Source: Coprinopsis marcescibilis
Lineage: Eukaryota > Basidiomycota > Agaricomycetes > Agaricales > Psathyrellaceae
Assembly (NCBI GenBank): GCA_004369085.1
Contig: ML210151.1
Coordinates: forward strand, 351,270 to 415,269
Reading direction: 5' to 3'
Length of the DNA: 64,000 nt
Part shown: positions 56,810 through 64,000 of the stretch, piece after piece
Position numbering within the stretch: the stretch's first letter is position 1
How the letters are laid out: each line of letters begins with the position of its first letter
Position numbers and translations under genes: made by a program
Notes under the pieces: generated by a model
What the model saw: the letters and a program-made list of their open reading frames with translations, nothing else
Databases searched by the model: none
Told to the model about the DNA's origin: nothing

Positions 56810-58437
56810 CTAAGCTAGATCGGTCTTTAATACATTTGCCATGTCACTAAATACATTCCAGGCATTGTTGAGTTCGATAGGGGGACTTAAAATATTAGTG
56901 TATGCAGCATGAGTGGCATGATCAAAGTTGGTGCTATACCAAGTGAAGTAGTCCTCCTTTGGACCAATCTCTGCTTTGATCATCTCCCTGCAAGTGTCCT
57001 GGGCTTCCTGAGGAATACTAATGAGAGAGTCGGTCGCATTAGGATTGTACTTCTTGGGGAGCTGCATGGCATTGGCAGGTACATGCTTTGAGGGCATGTT
57101 CTTGGTGGATTGCCAACAAACATGATGATGGTTCCAGTATGACTGGAACTTATCAAGCTCCTTCTGAACGACGGGGACAAATATCCAGTAGAACAAATCA
57201 CTAGTTAAGTTTGGTCAGAGATGTCGATGTACATAGGCTGCAGAGCATAACCACTTACATGTGGAAGGGTGTTTGCGGCTGGAATATGTGCAAATCACAC
57301 CCAAGTTCCATGATCTCTCGCAGGTTCTTGCCAACTGATGACTGGAGCCACTTCCACAGACTCTCAATCACCATGTTGTGGATGCTCTTGATAGCTGTGG
57401 CAGTTGCAAACACATCAGGATCAATGTCCAGACCAAAAAGGCGCCTGCCAAGAATGTGAGCATTGGGCGTCTAAATAAGCACATAGTACTTAGGTAACTA
57501 ACTGACCTGAGTGCATCCTGAATACTCTGCTGCCAACCTTGCTCTGGCCCCATATCTGTGGTGAGCTTTATTGGTACTCCTAAGTACAACATTCAACATG
57601 TTAACAATTGCCAAAAGAGAGAACACTGACTGCCAATCTCACAGATGAGGTCAAGATAAAGGTGAGCCAGTGGGGCTGCACTGCAACAGTCAGGCATCAC
57701 AACCAACTTTAGTATGTCACCTGAGAACTTGTCTCTATAACCATAAATACCAAACCTGATGTTACTCATGCAAAGAGCCTGTCCATTGAGCTTCTTGTGA
57801 CCATCAGCCAAAATCTCATGATAAGGACCAAGTGAGATAAGTCCTATGTGAGGGATTTGATTCTTTTTGGCACCAGGAGCCCACATGGCAAATCTGTCAG
57901 GAGCAAGCCTATGCATCAACTTGTGAACAGTGTCACTGGCCAAGGCATGGTAAGAACTTTGAAATGAGGCACAGCCTTAGGAGTAGCACTATAGGTATGT
58001 ACTGTGGAATGAGAACCTCGTTATCCCAAAGCATTGACTTGATAGCATTCGGCCCATTCCCTTTAGTGATGTCCCGGGTAATTATATCAATTGCTGCCTG
58101 TTCAATCTCAGCACAAGAAAGCTGAGGCTTCCATACGGTGGGAATCTTCAGTTGGCTCTCAATATCCCTGAGCTTTGTTAGGCTAGTTGTTTAAGTTGTT
58201 AATACAAGCTGAATAGTGAAGACGCAGATGCTCACCCAATTTTAAGTCCACACTCTCGCTGAAGATATTCAAGCTTCTTGTTGTGATTGTACTTGAGCTT
58301 TGTGCACTCTAACAGTGCTGCACAAAGCTCCTGGTCCAATGGATCTATGAAGACATTAGTAACCTGAATCTGCATAATATAATCTCAAACATACAATTTT
58401 TCTCGCCCCATTGATTGTTTCCAGTGACGTTAACCAT
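56810..58437 (-). CDS. Integrase-core (rve-like DDE) domain protein, apparently intact
   Basis: The ATG at 58437 (MVNVTGNNQWGEKN) splices to YPLDQELCAALLECTKLKYNHNKKLEYLQRECGLKIG, then LTKLRDIESQLKIPTVWKPQ and, joining a CA to T (EVLIPHSYHALASDTVHKLMHRLAP), to the core. The core reads ILADGHKKLNGQAL (first Asp), FGIYGYRDKFSGDILKLVVMP, IPIKLTTDMGPEQGWQQSI (second Asp), HNMVIESLWKWLQSSVG (Glu), then DLFYWIFVPVVQKELDKFQSYWNHHHV. This is the D..D..E order of a retroviral-type integrase core as found in a large lineage-expanded group of Agaricomycete proteins. Six or more introns all keep frame and no internal stop was found in the segments I read, unlike its mobile neighbours. It may be a self-standing or domesticated integrase; no inverted repeats were found around it. 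Confidence 0.75.
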
Positions 58438-59319
58438 GAACAAAGTGATGGATTGCAGTGGCAGATAGCTAATGGAGGGCAAATGGTCCGCTGCAGACAA
58501 TAATTGAGAAGGAAGCAATCTGAAAGGTTTAAATTACAGATGCTTGCATATATCAAGTATGATCTCTTGGAAAGCATACTGGTCCCAAAAACTGGATATA
58601 CAGCAGCAGTCCTGGAGTGCTCAGGCTAAGAACTTCCCCAGTCTTCACTGAGTCCAGTGCGGTACATGCACTGAATGCTCTGCATTTGATGTTCTGTGGG
58701 GACTCAGGGCGCCTAGGCAACAGAATGTCCCCAAGCCCAGCAATATTCATAGCCTGGACTTCTCTGCATTCTGTGGGGTGCATCGGGCACTCAGGCAAGC
58801 GTCCCCAGCCCTTAAGGATCCTTCTGCATCATAAACCCTGCTGCTCTATCCATCATGGATATTGGGGATATCCAATCTTGCCCTGATGATGCCCTGCATC
58901 CATGGCAAGTATCTTGGGCATGCTCTGATGCACAAGATACACCACATTCCTGCTCCAATACATTGAGATAACACAGATGTTCTTGGCTTACCTATAGACA
59001 GTGTACTGCCCAAATGTGGTTTCAACCAATGATTCGGAGACTCTCTGACCCAAATGAATTATCTAGGATGTCAGGGCCAGGTACAGGAATCTCAAGTGCA
59101 TGCCAAGCTAATTCACACAGCGCACTGCGTCTCTGCCCCAGCCCCCAGCTTGAGTTCTATTCTAATGAATCAAAAAGACAAGAAAGCTTGGTCCATACTG
59201 TGGGTTGGACGGCTTGATGCTTGGCAGCAAAGAGTATAAATATTAGGGTTGTTGGTTCAAAATACTTCACTCACTGAGTACTCCAGCATCTGAGTTCAAC
59301 TCCTCTCCAGCTTTCTCCT
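58438..59319. other. Intergenic between divergent genes
   Basis: 880 bp. It contains related words (e.g. GCATTCTGTGGGG / TTCTGTGGGGACTCAGGGC near 58690 and 58775) suggesting a short, degenerate internal repeat. No gene seen. Confidence 0.4.
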
Positions 59320-60156
59320 ATGTCTACCACCACTTTCACCTGTCATGAGTGCCACCAAACCTTTCTTTCTGCTGTGGCTGAGATTGCCAAGTGTGTGAGA
59401 AGTGTACAGAACTTGAGAAATGCGAGTATGCATCAACCAAGTACAATGAAGTCATGGTATTTAGAATCATACTTTACTATTCTTATTCTAATATTTAAAG
59501 CAGAAATGGCAACAGTGCATCGCATGCGGTGCATGCTGCAGGAACTTGGTGCTTCTGCCAACTGGTACCTGTTGAAGCAACGGTTGCATTGCTGCTGTTC
59601 CTGGAACAGCACAAGATCAAAGTAAGTGCTCAAGACTTAAGCTATGTTGTGGTCAATTTGATGTGCTAATTTTTGGACCCATCTGCAGGCCGTCAGGAGC
59701 AGGATCGACAGCTACAGCAGACTGTTCTGCACCGATCCATGGTTCTTCAAGAGGGTCTGCGAAATTCCTCAGGCCCAATAACTTCGACTACAATGCACAC
59801 CACAGGCTCACTGCTTGCTCGTGAGACGGTTATGCATAATATTGGGAATATCAGTGCTGGGAAGAAGGACGGAATGGTTATTGAGATATATGTGGGCACA
59901 GGCACCACTCAGGCTAATGTGATACTTACAGTTTCAATAGTTCCGCCTCAGTACTGATCCCAAGCAGCTTGATGCTACCTACAGTTCTTCCAAGTCTTTT
60001 GTAGACTTATCAATGACTCTGTTGGGTGAGTTACTTGGCTTGCAGATGGATGACATTTGCTTACCTTGCAGCCGGGCCTGGGCAGATATCCAAGACCATG
60101 CACTTGCAGGTTTCAACGGTATTTGGGCAAAGGGTCACGGGAAGATCAAAGTTGAT
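59320..60156 (+). pseudogene. Cut-off Cys-rich (zinc-ribbon-like) gene of a lineage-expanded type
   Basis: The ATG at 59320 gives MSTTTFTCHECHQTF. A change of frame is then needed to continue DCQVCEKCTELEKCEYASTK, followed after an intron by QKWQQCIACGACCRNLVLLPTGTC, an in-frame TGA, SNGCIAAVPGTAQDQ and, after a further intron, RQEQDRQLQQTVLHRSMVLQEG. LLARETVMHNIGNISAGKKDGMVIEIYVGTGTTQANVIL and FRLSTDPKQLDATYSSSKSFVDLS follow. The last exon (AGPGQISKTMHLQVSTVFGQ) runs into the direct repeat at 60157 and stops soon after. Paired CxxC motifs suggest a zinc-binding start. I recall similar Cys-rich leaders in Agaricomycete repeat-family proteins, some with alpha-kinase domains, but none of that domain remains here. 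It is truncated and broken. Confidence 0.5.
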
Positions 60157-60545
60157 GTGTATGAAGCCCCAGCTGGCCCTAGGCCAACTGCCCGATCTTT
60201 CGTCGACTTTTTCCGCAGAATGATCTAACAAGCTTTGATATAACAATAGAGGTCTCTTGTCTCCTCAGTTTGAATCGGCTGTTAATCTATCCCGTATGTC
60301 ATCATCCGTCAAATATTCAGTATTTGTACCACGATCTTTGTATCTATCTTCAATTCTATTCCAACTTGCATTCCTCTTTGCTACTAATGAAATTTGTTAG
60401 TCCATTGTCCGATTCTAACTACTTAATCTATCTGGTCAGTAAGGAGATAGGCAGTCCATGTCCAATCAGATCCCGTCCATTCCAAACCACACCCCAACCA
60501 CACCCCCCACCAATGCCAGCATACCTCCCCACCCAAGCTTCCTAG
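60157..60545 (+). repeat. Direct repeat copy B (protease 3' end, spacer and GH79 3' end)
   Basis: Matches 47825-48139 and continues into the sequence found at 48476-48532. It contains the last codons of the metalloprotease ([23 protein letters not shown] and stop at 60228) but no upstream part of that gene. It overlaps the intact GH79 3' end from 60466. Confidence 0.9.
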
Positions 60546-62975
60546 CACCAACCGCTGCTCCTTTCTTCCTAAACCCCACGCTAGTCCCAGATTTATCGTC
60601 CCTTTGGGCCCCGCCATGCCCATTTGACGTCTGGATCGCCTGCAGATCAAAAGTTGCGGTGTTGTGCCCTTTTAACCACGCGGTAGTCGCGAATGTCTGC
60701 GAGGCCTGGCTAACGCGCAATGCTTCATCGCCGTCGTTGAAAAAGACGAGGGCAAACCCAGGCGCGGGCACATACACGCGGCAGATGTTGGAGGCTTGGT
60801 CGCAGGGGACGTTAGTCACGTTAAGATCCCCGCGTAGCCGACCGTCTGCCTGCTTGCTATTTCCGAATGTCTAGTGAGAGAAGAAGATCGCTCTTCAGCT
60901 GCGTGCAGCTCAACTCGGATAGGATAGGACATACCTGCCCCGCCCAAGTGATGTCATTTAGCTCCGTGATGGAGGCTGCAAGGAGGTACCTAGTGGGTCA
61001 ATCAGTTTATCATCGAGCTCCTTTCCCAAGCCAATAACCAAACACGCACTTCACATTTACCGAAGCAGGCACTCCCCCATCTACCGTCAACGCAACGGAC
61101 AAATCATTCGCCCCAGTCGGGTCCGAAAGGAAGTTGAACAGCGCGACCTTCGATATCTGATCATTCTCGTAGATGGCGTAGGCCGGTGTGCTGCCGCTGC
61201 CCATGTTGGCCTGCAAGTCGATTGTTCGAGAAGTGTTGGACTTTCCGAACACTTCTGCCATGATTAGGGCAGAGTAAAAAATGGGTCCGACTGTCCACTG
61301 GTTAAACGCAGCTTCTTCTGTCGGCGGTGCTGTGCAATTTTGCTAAATGTGAGCGAGGGATGCGCTATGAATGGTTGGCCACAAAATCGCACCTGTGAAA
61401 GGCTGTGAAGAAATAGGATTTCATGAGCTCCCCAAAATCGGAAGAAAGGTATTCGCTCAAAGCCCACATTATAAAACACATTCTGTCCACCGACGTGGAT
61501 CATAGCATGGGTGAAATTCGACTGAGCCATTTGTAGCCCATAGTCCAGTCCCCAAATGGCAGCTACGTATGAATTAGAAATTCCCGGGAAACCGCCACAA
61601 GACGCTGTGTTCGTCTCGAACATCATAAGTGGCTTTCTAACCTGGATGGCCAGATTGCCGGTGTTATGGTAGGGAGAGACAAGCGCGATCGCGTTGTTAT
61701 GATCGACGTAGTAGTTTAGGATTTCTTGAGGATCTCTAATGTTGGCTTCTATCCCGGTATACATCGCAGCACAGTTGTCCCAAGGGTAGCTGTCAGATGC
61801 ACAAGGTAAACGAATGAATTTAGAGACGGTTTCAAAGGATGGTAGACGTACTATTCCACGGTAATCCCATACATATGATCTTGGTAGGCATCCAAGAAAC
61901 CGGTCTCCCAAACAGTCTCTGCCTGCCAGACTTTGCCTGAAGTACTAGGAGCGATCAGTATATTCTTGCGAGGAATCCGGTCATTGGGGGCCATAACATT
62001 GATGAGGTCTCCGACTTCATTGAAGTAGTCGTACGCTGTGTATCCAGGAGCACGGCGGCCAAATCTATTTAACGCGTTAAGCGTTGAACAGGTGAATGTA
62101 GCAGAGAAGATGTGGGTACTTACTGGACATAAAAATCAGGTTCATTCCCTGCCTGCAAGCCGAGCAAGTCATCGCCAAGAATCTCTTCACCGTACTCGAC
62201 AATCGCCAAACGCCAGTCGACAGAATCATTGAAAGGAATGCCCAAAAACCATTTGAGGTCGATCATGTCTGAGATCTTCCTACAGGTGTACAGCATCTCC
62301 AGCGTAAACATCGTAGCCGGTGTTAACGTCTATTACAAGGGTTCAGCCGCCGCGAAATCGAGATTGCCACTCACTCACAGTTCCCGTTGACGCCGACTCC
62401 ACCTTTCCGTAGCTATGTCCCACCTCTAGCCGCGGGTCGTCTCCATCAACAAGGACAGCATATTCTTGCGTGTTTCCTCCCAATCGCACCACCACTTGGC
62501 CAGCCCTCTCAGCGATGTTGGCCATAAGGTTCAGAAAGGGGACATTGATGAATGACCTGGGGGCCGTTAGGGTCGGTCCACTTCATCATAGCCATTACTC
62601 ACGAGTTTTTCCCAACTGGAGGTACAAATTTTCAGAATTAAAAAACAAGTATAGTAGAAGGATTCACGACTTACGAACTTGGTTGATGACTGACATTTCA
62701 ATCGAAAACCCGAAGAATCCGGCACCGACATGGGGAATGGAGAGTCCGGATACCACCGCGGCATCCTTCGCTAGTTGCATAGTGAACGCGTTCGTGATGG
62801 CTTCGACAGGAAGTGCTGGGACTTGAAGTTGGGTCGAGTTATAGGCAGCGCGAACCGTCGTCGTCTGCCATTCAGCAAAAGATTGCGTCTGGCCTAGGGG
62901 AAGCTCGCCGTACACGGTAACTTGTGCGATGGCATAGGAGACGCCGCTCAGCAGAGCTAAGGCGCGTAGATTCAT
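60466..62975 (-). CDS. GH79 beta-glucuronidase-like glycoside hydrolase, probably GPI-anchored
   Basis: A retaining hydrolase of family 79, which in fungi removes glucuronic or methyl-glucuronic acid from arabinogalactan and related glycans. The ATG at 62975 gives a signal peptide (MNLRALALLSGVSYAIAQ). HVGAGFFGFSIEMSVINQV is the family's N-terminal strand. The acid/base Glu lies in LLGLQAGNEPDFYV (near 62140) and the nucleophile Glu in PLMMFETNTASCGGFPGISNSYVAAIWGLDYGLQMA (near 61615). VGGQNVFYNVGFERIPFFRF follows, and a beta-sandwich C-terminal domain includes SKVALFNFLSDPTGANDL and VYVPAPGFALVFF. The end (GWGGMLALVGGVVGVWFGMDGI) is hydrophobic after Ser/Gly-rich residues, a GPI-type signal. 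Around ten short introns. All key residues are present. It stands tail-to-tail with a protease gene fragment, 238 bp away. Confidence 0.9.
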
Positions 62976-63691
62976 GGTGGAGGGGCAAGGACAGGGCAGG
63001 GCAAAAAGAATGTAGTAGTGTAGACAGCGACGACGGAAACCGAGTTTGGCCCTGAGGCCTGAGACAAGAATGCAACGAGCGAACAACTGCGAGCAAACGT
63101 ATGTTTTCTGGCTTGGCATTTAATTTGAGACATGCACCCTAAAGCGGAAGGAAGAATATTCATGAGCTCGCTTGGTGACAGACAAATGTTACGGGACTCG
63201 TTCTGCGACTCTTGTGAGAATCGATCAGGCAGGTAAGGACTCATGGATGCTCACAGATCACAAAATGACAGGACGGGCTCAATGGCAGAACCGCGTCGCG
63301 TCGCGAACAGGGGCACCCTTGGGCCCTCCGAGCCATCGCGACACGGGGGCTATTTCCCCGCGCGTCAACAAAGCAGACCAAGCCAGGACCCCGGAGAATC
63401 CCCAAGCCAAACTCCCAAGGCGAATTTTGCCGTGACACTGGCACTCCACCTGGCACCAAGCTTCTGTCCACATTTTGCCTCAACACAGCCACATAAAGTG
63501 AGTGAATACTCAAGTTTTGATGAGATGGGTTGGTCAGTAAGATACAAACATGCAATAGTGTATCCAAATTCCGAAGAAAATGGGTTGCGTAACAGTCATT
63601 AATTTATACCGTAGAATGACGTCCGTTTCGTCCGGAACGAGCTGGTTATATCGTGTGATTAGCCTCAAAATCGTTACCATCCAAACCTGCA
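62976..63691. promoter_or_regulatory. GH79 promoter and intergenic
   Basis: 716 bp between the GH79 start and the 3' end of the next minus-strand gene. Overlapping short frames only; no gene seen. Confidence 0.4.
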
Positions 63692-64000
63692 CTACTCACT
63701 TGCTGGGGCAGGGCTCCGCTGTGATCTTTCCACAAGGGTATCCTCTGCGTCTGCATTCTCGAAATTCCGTGTAAAATTGTTCAGATACCGCCTCGAATCG
63801 GGTGTATCCAGCGTATCCAGCGTTTCGCTTCGGTGGTGATGACCATTGTGTAGATGTTCATCGTGCGATACCGTCTGACCAGGATGGCAGATAATCTTTT
63901 CCGGCTCCGCAAAGTACAACATGCTTGCTCCGTGCAGGTCGCGTGTTTCGTTGAGTCTCTCGCGTAGGCGCGCTTGTGAGTTGTATCTGAGAGATTAGAA
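63692..64000 (-). CDS. 3' end of an unknown gene running off the window
   Basis: A minus-strand exon enters after an acceptor-like CTCTCAG near 63986 and reads YNSQARLRERLNETRDLHG, ASMLYFAEPEKIICHPGQT, VSHDEHLHNGHHH, SETLDTLDTPDSRRYL and on to SQRSPAPASE with stop at 63692. The charged, His-rich and Asp/Thr-repeating sequence looks like a disordered C-terminus. I recognise no family. An exon rather than chance is suggested by its length and the acceptor, but the upstream part is not visible. Confidence 0.5.

Noticed and set aside
1..64000. CRISPR arrays, bacterial operons, rRNA
   Set aside because: None seen; the window is eukaryotic with spliced genes.

Overview
The window is nuclear DNA of a filamentous basidiomycete, most likely an Agaricomycete. 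Genes are dense and on both strands, and are cut by many short introns (about 38-80 nt, GT...AG). The gene content fits: a VelB-type velvet regulator, a GH79 glucuronidase, an M43 metalloprotease, a Neo1-type flippase, a BTB protein and an F-box protein. There are no bacterial operons. Gene models below were made by hand from reading frames and splice signals, so inner exon borders are approximate unless positions are given.

Layout. From 1 to 17 kb: the start of an L-amino-acid/amine oxidase gene (-), a small secreted RlpA/barwin-like protein (-), an X-family DNA polymerase with BRCT domain (-), a LaeA-like methyltransferase (+), a secreted, probably GPI-anchored glycoside-hydrolase-like protein (+), and a VelB homologue with a very long Pro/Gln-rich tail (-). 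From 17 to 22.7 kb I see no supportable gene. From 22.7 to 46 kb: an unknown Ser/Pro-rich protein (+), a Neo1/P4-ATPase (+), a non-autonomous TA-flanked DNA transposon with a fragment of pogo/Tigger-like transposase, an MFS-like transporter (+), a GNAT acetyltransferase (-), a long-chain acyl-CoA synthetase (-), a small repeat-containing protein (-), an unknown protein (-) and an F-box/leucine-rich-type protein (+).

The 46.6-63 kb part is the accessory region. A secreted metalloprotease gene (+) and a GH79 gene (-) appear to have once faced each other tail to tail, but they are now separated by about 11.6 kb of foreign or rearranged DNA. That DNA is bracketed by direct repeats carrying the 3' end of the protease gene, the shared 3' spacer and the last codons of GH79. 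One repeat copy holds a solo LTR of 336 bp with a 5-bp target duplication, and the other copy preserves the empty site. Inside lie a BTB gene, a 4.4-kb terminal-inverted-repeat transposon with a decayed transposase of a type I cannot assign, a gypsy-like LTR/gag fragment nested in it, an integrase-core gene with apparently intact reading frames, and a cut-off Cys-rich gene. The mobile DNA is strikingly CpG-poor and its frames are broken repeatedly by TGA, as expected from CGA to TGA decay.

The host genes share no single pathway. Several are secreted or surface enzymes (protease, GH79, GH-like, RlpA-like) that would suit a plant-matter-degrading fungus. VelB and a LaeA-like methyltransferase, both of regulator families tied to fungal development and secondary metabolism, lie within 9 kb of each other.
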